The notes: a model not told the origin generated them from the letters alone. Counted from the stretch's first letter, positions 38,524-51,783 are shown. The stretch is DNA of 64,000 bases from Varroa destructor (GCF_002443255.2 NW_019211458.1:34962096-35026095); one strand, 5' to 3'. Program-made: numbers and translations.

Positions 38524-41500
38524 GTAGGAAACTAGGCATATGAACATCGATGCACATTTTTTGAACATGGTCTCAGCTTGACGATGCTACCCAACAGATG
38601 ACAAAAAAATACAAGGTCACGGGGGGTTCAATTAGTTGCCAGTCGTTGCTGCAATCGAGTAAATTGGCATACATTCTACATTTTTTGTGTACGTTACCTT
38701 GCCTAGAGAGGCTCTTCTCGAGGGCAGAGCGGCCTCTTAGCAATCGTACTGAGTGCGCGGAATGTCTTGCTAAGCTCTTCGTCAAGAAGTCCGCCGTCTA
38801 GTCTTGAGCGCGGATTCCTCTGTGATGGTGCTCAAGTTAAGCGAAATGTATATAGATTATACACAAGAATTATCTTAACGGTTACGGGTCACGACACCCC
38901 CTACAGCACAATGTTAACGGATTTCACTCACTTTCTACTAGCCGGTCAATCGAACGGCGGCGTTTGGGGGTCATATATCTGATTGTTCAGCTGAATATAT
39001 CTGATTATCTCTGGAATCAGGAAGTAACTCAGGGTGGCGGTTATCGTGAGTCTGCGTGTGTATCTGTTTCCATGTATCTGAGAGTGTGTCTGGTGCGTAG
39101 GTTCTTCAATTATTGTGCACTATAGAGTATTTACCGTCTCTCGTGCTTTTCTAAAGTTAATAGTGCTCTGTTTGCTGTTGCATAGTCGGCACCTTCAAAA
39201 TGTTCTGTGCATAGTTACATTATTAATCGGGTAAAGACTGCCACAACATTCTCCGTTGGTAATTAGTGATGCTGCTATGAGGAAACTGTGAATGAATGTA
39301 CTTAGGTATTGGGACGTTCCAATTTGACAACGCGTCTTAATCCACTCGTAGGTTCGAGTACTTCCCTTCTAGCTTAGATGACAAAAAAACATGAATCTAT
39401 AAAAACGACTTTGAAACATAGACGTTTACTAAACTCATGAAACAGCAACAATTAACGTTAAACATATTGCGACAAAAATAGTGTGAAATGTACTTCTATT
39501 TCTAAAAGTGTGAAGAGCATTCGCTGAAGCTGTAATGTTTGAGCATGCGGCGCCAGCTGTCTTCGAAGATGCTGCAAATAACAGTTAAGGAAGAATGGCA
39601 ATTTCTTCGCGCCAGAGCTTTAACCGCACGTGGATAGAGCGGATAAAGTACGCATTTTTATGTCGTCCATTGCATAAATATACGTTATTAATGTTTAATA
39701 TCCGATTCAAACAACTGCCTCAATAGAGCAAAACGTACTCTGCATCATTACAAGAACACATCCTATTATATCGATGAATAAGCGAGCATTTCATTAATTT
39801 GCTCCTAGTGCAAAGAGCATTTGCTGGCACTTTTTTTGGTTTAACTTGTATGTTTGTCTTTTTATTATGAGCTGCCTGTGGCTGTACAGACAAACGTACA
39901 ATAAAAGGAAAAAGGCTTTATAATTAAATTCAACAGGAATTCCATATAGTACTATTTAAAGGACACTATTTAAATGCTGAAAGTACCTAGCTCGTGAAGA
40001 TACAGTAGCTTAAGTAGTCTTACCTTCGATTGGTGTATCCAAAGCTGCTTTCGGTGGTCGAAAGCCGTTTCCATATAATGATCTGTTGTTGTTTACGAAG
40101 TTCGTGGAGAGCAAAATGGAGAATTCGTAATAACATAGCGGTGTCGATGAGGACAAAACATTAGGGCAGAGCCTCTAAAATAATAGTTTTAAAGAAGAAA
40201 ATATTTTCTAGCTTCCAGATTCCTTTCGTAGTTACAGAAGTAACGAATAATTTTTTTTGTATTTATAGAAAAGTGACAAATATAGCTCAGCGTATGTTAG
40301 GCGACAAACTTGTAGAGCTTTTAACTTAGTACAAACTAAGTGCGACAGCTGCAAAAAGGTCTATCCATACACAATCACGTAATCCAATCATCGATCATAG
40401 GATAACATTTAAATTACATTCCGTCTTGTTTTATTGAGAATCTGCTGACCTGGTTCATCGTCGTCTTTCTACGTCGAGATTCGTCGTTTTACAGGCTATA
40501 CCAACGAATTTAGAACGGTAAACCGTTCGACAGTAATTTGAACTGTAGATCACTCGACCTGTTAAATATGATTTTCATATATATATGTTGATTTAGTCGA
40601 TATGATTTGGCGACCAACTTCGCGGTGATATCGTAGTTTGGCAGATTTACTGGGTTATTTGCAATGTCGTAGAAATAATGGTTGTAAAAGTCAACCGTCC
40701 TACAGTCAACGGGCAAACGCACCCGCTGACTGTAATTGTATCATAATCGTGTCATGCATTTACCTAAGAGCTAGTCGACTGAATACAATGACAACTAGAC
40801 ACGCATTAGCTATTATGTTCCATACGACTGTCAAATCCTGTTTTTTTTTTTTGAAAAAGAGTTTGTTGAATATACTATTGCGCTAATGTGTGTAAGTCTC
40901 TTTTTTCTTCCTCTCTCAGAGTCAGCAATTAAGACGAAGCATCACTCAGTGCCAAAAATTGTCTGATCCATGATTTAACTTAATGTGAAATATGCGGTAG
41001 GCGTACTTGCTAACGAAAGCTTTGATGGGAACACATGAAACAACTAGATGTAGTCTCTGTCCTAGCAATGACTATCTGGTAATGGTTGCTTGTTGTACAT
41101 GTTAAGCACATGACTGTGACCATTACATGCAACACGTTGTTGCTGATGTTATTCTAGCTGTTTATACTACTGCAAGTGCTACGCTTGCGCTCTTCAATGG
41201 CGCTTTATACGTCTTGACCATTTACCATTCTTGTCTTTTCGCGTATCTACTGGTGCACCTAACGCCATGGTGCGACAATTGGCCCTGCTTGTGTCACTCG
41301 TGGCCTTGACAATTCTGGAACGCGTCTGCAAGCGATTGCTGCTTGATGCTGCTCGCTGCCACTGTTTCCGCTAGTGTTCTGTCAATTCCACCGGTACCAG
41401 TTGCCGACGCTGCAATGGCGGGCAGGCGGTAAGCAGCACGCGGCAGCCTTTTACAAGAGCTTCCAAGCAACAGCGGCGACGCGGGTAATGACGCCACCGA

Positions 41501-44500
41501 CGTTAGTGATTGCCGGCGACCGATGGCGTCGGCGATACTCGAAGAAATGGGGAGCAGACGAAGTGCGGAAGAGACAAAACCACTGTAACACTAAAAGAAA
41601 GTAGCTATCAGGGTAAACCAGACAGTTATATGTACTTGAATTTATAGCATAATGTGTGGTCTGTCTCGTGCATATCTAGAGACTTGCCGACGAGAATAAT
41701 ACTTTATTGCAAGAAAAATGAATAGGCGACGTTTTAGAAGCTAGAACATGTGCGAAGTAAAGCCTTCAGTTTTTCGAATGGGCCCATGCAGTTATACGTT
41801 ACAAGATGTTTACTGATTTTGTAGGGGTATAGACGTGGCCAGTTGGCGTGACTTTTTCACCATTATTACATATGAATTACCAAAAATATATAATAGCCGT
41901 TTGTTATGTCTGCTTTTCACTATCAACAATTTGTTCTTTGCTATACCATTATCACTTATTTGTAGTGCTAAATAAGTTCGCTGCTTATTACGTAGGGCAG
42001 TCTAATTAAGAAACCAACTTTAAAAGTTGTTTCCGCAAGTGCACAAAACAATTTCTTTTCGTATTCTATAACTTGTTGAACGTCATTTAACTATTCTAAA
42101 TTTTGCTTGCCAAAGAAAATGTAAAGGGTCATCATTTGAGAGACTACTACAAGTTGTTCTATGGGTCGATATTTCTGAAGTTAGCAGAACAGGGAAAGTT
42201 ACGAAGGTAAAATTCGTGTCCACATTCGATAGAATCTCATAGGAGTCATAGTTAAGCATTGTTTCCTAGATGACATTTACGTTTGCATTCCATTTATGAC
42301 TCTGTAGCTTCTATGTGTATTACGTTTGATGGCTAAGTCAGAAAATGCCCTGATACCGAGTTGTGCGCAAGCTTGTCATATAGGATTGGCTTAAAGTAGG
42401 CTGATTGGGGTATACGAGATCGAGTATCAGATCACAACGGAATTTCTCTAGGAGCTAGTAACGAATACGCACGTCGCTTATATGATCAAACCAGCTGTCA
42501 TTAACGATAATGTTATATAAGGATTGCCTCTGGAAATTCGATTCATAGCTGACGGCAGCGCCAGTGAACTAATTAAAACGAAGTAATCAACCTTTTTGAA
42601 ACTGACCATCATTGGGACGTACTTGTTTTTGAATCGAAGAAAACACTTAAAAGTTGCGTATATTATGCAGTCAGCTTCAAATTTTTGAAACTCCAAATGT
42701 CATCTTGATTATAAAAGTGTATAGAGTCTTTTGTACCAGATAGACGTATTCTTGCATTTGTAAAAGTACCAAGGATGCAATTTTATTTTTATTATTATTA
42801 ATGATTAGCTTAATCCAAATTTATCTGATATGATTGGAAATTATCTTAGTAGCTGCTAACTTGTAGAAAGGTAAGGTAAAATTTACACATTCGACAGTTT
42901 TACAAAGGCATAATCGTGTTCACCATAGGTTGTAAGTATAATACTATAGTCCTAGTCAGTATGGCGGAACATTTGAGAGACACTTGAACGACTGTACCCG
43001 GACATAATCATTAGGTAGCCGTTACGCTTAAGGCAACGCTTTCTTTGGCTGCTTTCTGTTATAGCAGATTGATAATGGCCGCGCTGTGAATCTTGAATTT
43101 TTGAGTGACAAACTTTAGGTGAAAGGAATTCAGGTGAATATGATAGGATTTTTCAAGGCGCGTTTTACAATAGCTTTGCCATAGATAGCCCGTTCGCGGG
43201 TTATTACTACTACAATTTAAATAATGGAACAGTTACCGTCTGACCCACCCGTTTTGTGCTCTCTAGTAACACAGCTGTTTTTGCTGATTGGACCCATCGG
43301 ATAAAGTTTTGAGTTTTTCTCTATTGCTTCGTTAGTAAGACGCGGCTATTGATATGAACAGCTTTTGTTGATTGAAACTGACCTACTGCCTATAGAATGG
43401 ATAGAGCGGATAAAGCAACATTAACTTAATTTAGATAGCGAAAAATACACTTAAGGCACACAGAATATGTGTTTTCCGGTGATATTGGCTGGATCCAGAG
43501 CCATATTGACATCAGGGAGTTGTTTCCAGGCAGTTTCGACATTTGTTCGAACAGACTGTTCATATGATTGCACATGTACTTACTAGCTTTTACAGTTCGT
43601 TCTGCTATATTTTCCAAATTACTCAGCCGCCAAGGAGTTCTTTATGATATTAAAAAAATCGAAAATACCTTTGGGTAATCGAATCAAGTCCAACATAGCC
43701 TTATAGAATAGCTTTTCTTATTCTTACCAGGTTCTCGTTTAGTATGTTCTGACGGTATCTTAATGGTCACCATAAAGCTCCAAATTCTCAGGGAAACCCT
43801 AAGTTATGACGACATTCTGCAATAGAACGTCTTTTAATTCGCTGTGCATTCCAGAATCATAGTTGAAGGTAATTGTTGTCACTCGTATTTGGACTACTAG
43901 TTCAACTACTGATCGCCGTAATAATAATATTTGTAGTAATAATAATTTGAGTAATTTGATTAGCGCAGGTTCATTCACTCATAAAGAAACAGGTAAGTGT
44001 TATAAGCAAGGTGACTTTGATTGAGTATCCTTAGGCCCACGTAGCAAATTGACCTTCAAAATTATCGCTAATGCGATAAATAGAACATTTCTGAGTACCA
44101 GTACCTTCACAACGAGCAACAATGCTCAGGCTACCATGAGGGCCTATTTCAAACGTGTCATGACTGGAAAATCAAATATTATGTTATAACGCTGGGTAAA
44201 TACATTAGAAGGGTTGAAATTAAAAGTTTGAATTATTTGAACCACGAACTCCTAGCTGGGGATCGAATCCAGAACCTCATTTTATGAAACTAGAGTTAGC
44301 TCAACTGTTTTCGCTTAAACATATTTCAACCATGGTATCGAAGTTCGACTCACTTCTATCCATGCAGTAGGTATACGTTAAAAATACATAATACGATTGA
44401 TATGTATTTTAAGAATATAGTACGCCAAGGCGAAACCTGTCTATGCAACCACCGGTTCCATTTAAATCCGAAAACATAACTTCAATTGATTTACTTTATG

Positions 44501-44782
44501 GTTTCTTCATTGCGGTTTATTATTTCTGTAAATAAAACTCAAAATAACTTTCAGAGCACCCATTTCTCCCACATATGCAATTGCATATTTACTTTTATTT
44601 GCAATTTTAATAAGCACAGCGTTTGAGTAGTACGTTGACAACAATGCGTTGTAACTGTATATGCTTTATGAAATACTGTCAGTGTCTATGGATGCAACAT
44701 GTGAAATCTCTCTACTTCCCTTGGTTGCCACAAGATCTTGTTATAACAGAACGTTTCACTTTTGTACGGTTTCCTTTTGCAG
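38524..44782 (+). other. SLC25A28/37: Mitoferrin intron 1 (6.3 kb)
   Basis: The intron is GT-AG in phase 0. It is AT-rich apart from a GC-rich island at about 41130-41600 that is open on both strands without recognisable content. An identical 18-mer occurs at 39631-39648 and 43398-43415. A tRNA-like relic lies near 44245-44325. A minus-strand frame at 43426-43617 (start region MENIAERTVKAS before a GTAAGT) reads somewhat like coding sequence but matches nothing I know. Confidence 0.6.
44245..44325 (-). repeat. tRNA-derived (SINE-like) relic
   Basis: On the minus strand GGATTCGATCC (44260-44270) is a good B box and closes a T-arm-like hairpin (CTGG/CCAG). Upstream, TTTCATAAAATGAGG resembles an anticodon loop with CAT followed by a variable loop, as in tRNA-Met, and GTTGAGCTAACTC resembles a D arm. 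The stems are imperfect and no clean acceptor stem is present, so this is a tRNA-derived repeat or pseudogene rather than a working tRNA. Confidence 0.4.
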
Positions 44783-45005
44783 ACGCGATTGCAATCATTG
44801 CGCCCATCTGCGGGTGCACGCTATACTGGCGTGATGGACGGTTTATATAAGATGGTTCGGCACGAGGGTATGCTCCGACCTGTCAGGGGTATGTCTGCGG
44901 TTGTAATGGGTTCGGGACCCGCGCACGCACTGTACTTCAGTACCTACGAGAAGCTCAAACGAAAATTGAGCACTAATCAAAGGCAGAGCAATCCGCTAAG
45001 TCAAT
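44783..45005 (+). CDS. SLC25A28/37: Mitoferrin, exon 2
   Basis: The acceptor is TTTTGCAG|ACG and the donor is TCAAT|GTGAGT. The exon is 223 nt, enters in phase 0 and leaves in phase 1. It completes the first carrier repeat: TRLQSL after PLDSVK, then the matrix helix with YKMVRHEGMLRPVRG and the second helix with GSGPAHALYFSTYEKLK. This GPAHA-YF-YE-K form is specific to mitoferrins. Confidence 0.9.
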
Positions 45006-47500
45006 GTGAGTTGCAACTACACATCGCTTCGTCTGAGGGGGGTCAGGGCAACCGAGGCTGAAACTGTGACAGAAAAAATGCAGCGCCACCTTAGTTTATA
45101 GTTTTTAGTCATTTTAAAATTGAATTGTGCCGCTAATATATTATGTTAAAATGGATTATCATTGTAGAGTTCGAGATTCTCCCAGCTTCTGAAAGACACT
45201 TAGGTATGAACTAAATAAAGTTCTTTAAGGTGCTGGTAGTGAACGTCTATTGGCACCGTATTTTGATATAGCGACATTCTTAAAGATCTGTCTAGTGCTG
45301 CCACTTTCGTCTTGCATCACAGAAGAACCAACAAATACAGTTTTTAATTTACCCTAATTATTTTAAATATATGTTCTTTTAGAATGTAAAACAGTCTCAG
45401 AGCTCATTTCCCATTAAACCATTTTTTTCGATCTACTACAAGCGCAAATTTTACTAATAAAGACATTAGGATTTTATCGAGCTTCAATCAAGTATTGCAT
45501 GCTACAGTCGCTGCGTATAAATGTTGTATAATAAGCTCTTAGCAGTCACCACTTCTCTCAGGTTTCTACCCAAAAGGTCATGCTTATAGTTACGATGGTG
45601 CTGACATAATTTTTCGCATTTGGTAAGTTTTTTAGCATGGTCTTGTCCGTTACTGAGCACCGGGAGAAAATGTTGACTGGCGACAGATTTTACATCATAT
45701 CTGGCCTATGTAGCAGCATATTATTCTTAATACAATCAATCGATGGTATGGATGACGCAGGATGGCTCATAGATGTGTCTCTACAAACGGCTCTGTAATT
45801 AACTGACAGGTCTATATATCTACATATACATAAGCTGTTACAAGCGAATCCGGCGGAATTCGGACTTGAACAACTTTTCAACTCTGTGCCGCTAACAATT
45901 GAAACCTAAGTCTTTTTGAAATTTGTAAGTGAAAATTAGTTGAGTTTATTCCAGGATAAATGAGTTCAGAAGGAAAACATGTTTTAATCTTGAAAACATT
46001 GCTCAATAATTAAGTCTTTGGGGCCACAGCGCTGCAAACATTCATTAAAGGTTGGTAAAGACAATAGACAAGGACGCCTTGAGTGAAAGCATAGTACGTG
46101 AATGGTGCAAACGTTTGAAGAATAGAGATTCGGGTACTAAAGATCAACGAGGAAGTGTCGAGACCTCAAGGACAGGAACACTTTACCGCAACTAAGGAGG
46201 CTTTTCACAAAGGCAGAATTTGGGGTATAAGGGCTTCGTCAGTTAAAACCGGCAGTTACATGTACCATATTACAAAAGTATAGTCCAAATTTAGAAAATG
46301 CGCTACTTGAGTAAAAAATGGGTTCCTCATGGATTGATTCCAGGCCAATTGGAAATGCGTGTGGTGTGTATCGCGTGCAATCTGTGAAACTTTAATCAAC
46401 AAAAAAACCGCCAGGAGTGTACGGTCGCAATAGACGAGATGTGATTCAGTCTCTACCCTCAGCCAGAGAGGTATTAGACAGGACAATGGTGTCACCCTGG
46501 AGAGAAACCGAGTTCGGTGACAGTATCGAGTAGGTTCGAGTAAAAGTAGATGTAGTACCTCAAATAGGTACCAGTGGTACCTGCTACTATGAGGTATCCA
46601 CCAAAAATGAAAAAATAAACGTAACTTGCTATTTCCACTTCCTCAAGAGTCTCATAGACTGTTAGCATGGCAGTCGAAAGCACGCAGTCTGGTTAATTGA
46701 TGGGAACGCTAGCCCTCATCGCCATGCCTAAATTACTCCCTGGGTTAAGCAAAAGAGAATTCAACGCTAGCTTCAACTCACTTATTCTCCTGATCTCAAT
46801 TCGTGTCATTACATGGCTTTTCATGCCCTAACAAGGGCAAATAATGGGCAAGCCTGTCCCATTGTCTGCTTCTTTTGAGGAGTCATGAATATAGACAATA
46901 CATATAGGAACGAGAATAGTAGGTACATGGCTGTCCAGGAGGTGCCAGAGCGTTAGGACAAGTGTGTGAAAAATAAAGAGCAATACATCTAACACGCACT
47001 GAAAATCACCATCGTAGGCCAAATAACTGAAGTGTTATTCAATTTCAAATTCTGTCAGATCCGCTTGTAATGTAGCCTAATGTGTAGTTAAAGCCAATTG
47101 ATTCGACATAATATGTATTCACAACTACACGCTATATTTCACCTACGCTCGCTCTACATACATAGCTACTGTAAAAGTTTCTGTTCAAATCCACGTAAAC
47201 CGGGAACAGCAAAGGTCCTATAAAACCTGGAGTCGATTCGAGCGGGATCCTTCAGTGTATCGATATACGGACCTTGTCAAAAAACCTTATGCAAGAGAAG
47301 GATTTCGGTAGATTTACAAGTTTTTTATGCCGATACCATGGCCGACGTATCATATATTTGGATACTATTTTATAGATTGTTTTACTTCGCTCTAATTTAG
47401 TTCGTATGATAAATTGTTGATACAATCTTTGCTCGCGATTATTGTTTCTAGTTGACAAGTCGTTATGTAATCATATGTTCATTGTGTATATTTTTTCCAG
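45006..47500 (+). other. SLC25A28/37: Mitoferrin intron 2 (2.5 kb) with decayed mariner
   Basis: This phase-1 intron holds the mariner relic at about 46030-46870 in the sense orientation. The remainder is AT-rich with no other recognisable element. Confidence 0.6.
46030..46870 (+). mobile_element. Decayed mariner (Tc1/mariner) transposase copy
   Basis: Pieces of a mariner transposase appear in order on the plus strand. Near 46100-46170 a DNA-binding part reads ALSESIVREWCKRLKNR. At about 46315-46360 KWVPHGLIPGQLEMRV matches the conserved WVPHxL linker. Near 46435 a degraded catalytic segment follows. At 46694-46830 LIDGNASPHRHA and LTYSPDLNSCHYMAF match the HDNARPH and YSPDLAPxDYHLF blocks. 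Several in-frame stops and shifts interrupt it, and the third catalytic Asp appears as His, so it is dead. Terminal inverted repeats were not identified. Confidence 0.75.
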
Positions 47501-47733
47501 GTGTGGCTGGTGGTCTAGCGACGATAATGCATGATTCAGTGATGAATCCTGCCGAAGTCGTTAAGCAGAGGATGCAAGTGTACGGTAGTCCGTACAAGAA
47601 CTGTATGGAATGTCTCGGGCATATTTGGCGTTCTGAAGGCATGCGGGCATTTTATCGTTCATTTACCACACAACTCTCTATGAATATCCCTTTTCAATGC
47701 ATCCATTTCGTCGCATATGAGTTCCTACAAGAG
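47501..47733 (+). CDS. SLC25A28/37: Mitoferrin, exon 3
   Basis: The acceptor is TTTTTTCCAG|GTG and the donor is CAAGAG|GTAAGT. The exon is 233 nt, enters in phase 1 and leaves in phase 0. It encodes the second carrier repeat: [20 protein letters not shown] with the P-x-E-x-x-K signature, the matrix helix with [15 protein letters not shown], and [17 protein letters not shown]. The next exon should carry the third repeat with a TPLDVCKT-like signature. I did not find one in the rest of the window. Confidence 0.9.
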
Positions 47734-48439
47734 GTAAGTACAAACATTTGGTGTTATTGATTTCGTATTTCTGCTAATTGATGAAATCATATTTTTGTGC
47801 AAAAAAAATTGAACAGGGTCCATAATGGACGTCAATAATAACATGGAATCTGGTTATGATACTGACTGATTTCACAGGAAAACGTATTTTTCTCTACAAA
47901 GAAAACCTAACTTTTTTTTTAAGTACTGTTCTCGAAAATGAGATGTTTAAATAAAGAGATTGAGCACGCCTTCGAGTCGATATGTTGGAACTGGCAGTGG
48001 GTGGAGTCATTAAGCTCCAGGAATATAACAAATTTCGTGCTTTCTAAAACGACTTAATATTGGTTACCATTTTTCGGTACTATGATAGTAAGCTAATTAG
48101 GCGAGTTATAATTTATTCAATGTATGGCGATTGCAATACAGTTAAACCTTACCCGATAGTATACGAGGTAAAAAGAGCTATGCAAAACGGGTGAAGTAGT
48201 GAATTGCAATACTTCGACTGGAAGTTGAGGCTAAAACTTATATGGGAAATTTTCGCTCTTACTGACTCGAGATAGTTTCGTTCCAGACATGAACTCCACG
48301 CTTATAGTTAGAGCTGGATTTTGTTTTGTTTTCTGATGCCCTGGCTTTGGGTAACTCTTACATATTTTACTGCATTTGCTGTTTTTTTTTTTCTAGCACA
48401 CATGATTATGAATTGGTTTATTATATATCAGTCATAAAT

Positions 48440-48680
48440 AGTCCAAGTGGTCCAGCACCTTTTTCATTATGGTGTCATCATGAGACGTTTAAACAGCCAG
48501 GCTTGCCTTGAAATCCAACGACACCGAACGACTATCAATTCTATTTATGTGGCCTTAAAGCTGAATCCGGTAAGGGAATTATTTAGGAGTGGAACTGACA
48601 AGGTTGTTTACTGCGCTACAGGCATTCGTCAAGTAAAGGTTGTGGAACTATTAATGCTGGGTTGCTTAAGCTCTGACAAT
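48440..48680 (+). mobile_element. Possible C-terminal fragment of a mariner transposase
   Basis: The plus frame from 48447 reads HLFHYGVIMRRLN and later LFRSGTDKVVYCATG. This resembles the end of mariner transposases (YHLF..L, then FxxGIxKLxxRWxKC). The match is short and imperfect, and no flanking repeats were seen. Confidence 0.25.
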
Positions 48681-50383
48681 TGTTATCACCAATATAGGGG
48701 GTTCATTAACAACGCTTCTGCTTTTTTCAATTGACAACAAAGGACTCTACCAGATACATGACCACATAAAAACTGTGAGTTGATGAATATTAGAAGGTTT
48801 GGCATAATTAATGAAGTCATGAGCTGTGAGGTAGCCTCTAGTAAAGTATCGTGTATCCTAGATTTAGTTAGATCAATATCAAACATATAGTATATTGATA
48901 CTGCCTTAAATGATTCATTATTTAACATGATAGCTGTCATTTTTACCAATATATTGGTTTAATAGTTTACCGACGGTATGCGACGCTCACAGTGTGAAAG
49001 TGACGACAATGCAGCCGTTGTTAGGGGCCTTTAAAAACAATCTGTCAAGAATTTTTAGGTCATTTTTAGTCAAGAACTCTAGTTTTTCATATGAATCAAA
49101 TTCATGATGAAAAGGATCGCCTAGAGCCCATCGTTGCAAAAGGTACACTCGCTTATCTCTGTCTCTTTCTCTGTAAAATAATTTTGTACAGTCACAGATA
49201 GAGTGCTTGTTTTTGAGGTCTTATAATCATCTTTAGCTAGAGAATCAGCATTCTAAGCAAACCTGTTTTAAGTACAAATTTAATTTTTTTCCAAGCATGA
49301 TTTTATATTGTGCACTACTCGACCCACCATGCATCCCAAAAATGCAGTATATTCATATTTGTCAATGACAGAAACAACCAGTTTAGCTACGCTGCTACAT
49401 ATCTTACATACTACATACGTACTTTTATCAAAAAGACTTGAAACCATTTTTGAGAAACATTTCAAATGATCCGATTTAAAAAATCTTATCATGTCAATAT
49501 AAATAGTTAATAATATAAACAGATAAACTAACTCTCTGCAAAATCACCTTTTTTGTTTTAGTGGAATAAACATATTTTTGACTACATCGATAGCTAGAAG
49601 GCGTTTACTTGTATCGTGGCACAATCACATAGCCATAAAGCTATCAAAGAAAGGCCACGTGTCTTGGAAGCGTTCCTTCATATGGAGGTTTCCTATTTCT
49701 GGCATAAAGCTGATAACCTGCTGGTTCGTTCGTAGAATAGGTATCGCGCTGTTTGCATCTTCCGACAGAACTTGTACTATGGGTAGATCTTCCTGGTGTA
49801 GACTAGTTTTCTCGCTTTCATATGTTTTCGTATAAATACAAGAGCAGCGTTCGTTTAAAAACTAATTGACTGTTCGAAGCATCTTGACTGAGTATATAAC
49901 ATTTACAGACGCCTAGTCAGGAATTACTACCAATACCAGCAGTGACCATTGATAATGCTTGCTTGTGATAGGATCGCATAATGGCGTCCACAGCTTTTTG
50001 AGATAGAATTTACACGGGCGATTCGATTTTTGCCTCCGATGCAAGTTTTATTTCTTTTACGAAAGCCGTCGTTGGAGTTGTGGCATCAACGATTGTTGCA
50101 GCCAAAATAGGTAACCAACATCTACAGGACAGAAACTTCTATCGCGATTATAGCCGCGCGAACTAGAACCCAGTTTTCCAAATCGTTCCCGTAATTAACA
50201 CATGACCGACACAAGGATCGTCCCTGCATTGACAATAGCATTTATACTGCTGGGGTAGCTACGTCTGTTCGCATATTGGCTAATATTCCAACCAAAAGCA
50301 TTACACAAATTCCGTGCGTCGATGAGCCTCATTGCAACTGTCAGAGCTTTTCAGAGCTGACCATATAAGTTTGTGTTGTAAAT

Positions 50384-50401
50384 AATATATATATATATAT
50401 A
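50384..50401. repeat. (AT)n microsatellite
   Basis: Nine AT units in the decayed region downstream of mitoferrin exon 3. Confidence 0.9.
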
Positions 50402-51762
50402 AACTGCATGTGCACTTACAAAGTGTTATAGAAAGAAAACAGTCGGTCAGCTGTAGGCTCGGGTTTTCATCCCGTTTTTGTGACAGGCCACGACCTTTGG
50501 AGATCGGTTGTCCTAGTGTTTTTTTTACATGTTTGGAATGAATTGGACTGAACTAGACTTCTCACATAATTTATAACCAGGGCGTCTTATATATTGCGAT
50601 GCCTAAAGTCAGCTAGGCCAGGTACCAGAAAATTATCTTTTCTATAAATTTGCTAGTTTTGTAACGTCCCTACTGAAAGTTATTCAGCCACAAATCGTTA
50701 GTTAGCGATATATTTAAAGCAGTATTTAATCTAATTATCACAATTCAATATAAAAAAGAAACATGTACCCGCTCGTATGATACCATCTTAAATAAATTCA
50801 GCTCATCGCGCTCACGTATTTCTACCTGATTACGCGATTCGAATGAAAAGATTGGAGGCATTGTATGCCAGCGAGTTCCGTTTGAATATCTCACACAAAC
50901 AAAGTTATATAGCATGTTTTTGATTCTTCAAAATGCGTCTCTCGTTGCTATAGGTGGGTTACGTTTGGCAGAATGATGGTGAGTGGCCAGTGATCGTGTT
51001 GTTCTCTTGTGTAAGAGAATCTTTGTTCAGAAAATCGGCTAACGTACGCGACAGGTAAAAACACGCGGATCATCAGCTATAATCCTTCATCAGGCGGATA
51101 ATAACGGAACCTGCTACTGATGTCGAATAGTTTTGCTCAGTGTAAGCGTTTCATGTGCATACTGGACAAGCTGTTTGTAAACAGCATTACCATTAATATG
51201 GATGGTCTGAATAAAGTGGTTCAACACTTTTGCACCAGTAAACAATTTAATCTCCATCGAATTACGTACCACACCGCAATGCTATAGAAGTGACGAGGGA
51301 CTCTTGACTTGACTCTTGAGGTATCTTGACGCAAATTTTAAACGAAAATTGTTCGCTCAACACGCACAATTTTATAGTTGCGCTTTTGGTGATATGCGTT
51401 GCTCGCTGTTGCTGTTAATAATCAAAGACAATTTCGATAGTCGTTGTTGCTACTGTTGTCAAACGCCGTCACCTTTATTTGGAGAGAATATAAGTGGATA
51501 ACGTCCTAATGTCAATGTCATAGTCGGAAGTCAAATGGTCGTCGGTGGTTTCGTATATGCATCGAAAATCTGCTACAGTTGCATATAAAATTATCGTAAA
51601 CTTGTTGTCTCAAAGGGATGTCTACGGTACTTCGGCGTTGTGGTGCTACTATTGAGTATTACCTGTCAGGAGGAGATTTGAGTGTGCTTTGGATAATCTC
51701 ACTTTTAAATTACTTTAACTTTCTTAGCTGCTGTACATTACAGCAGCGTAGTTTTTAAGTTC

Positions 51763-51783
51763 TATATATATATATATATATAT
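51763..51783. repeat. (TA)n microsatellite
   Basis: About ten TA units. It lies inside the span of the TTI1-like relic. Confidence 0.9.
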
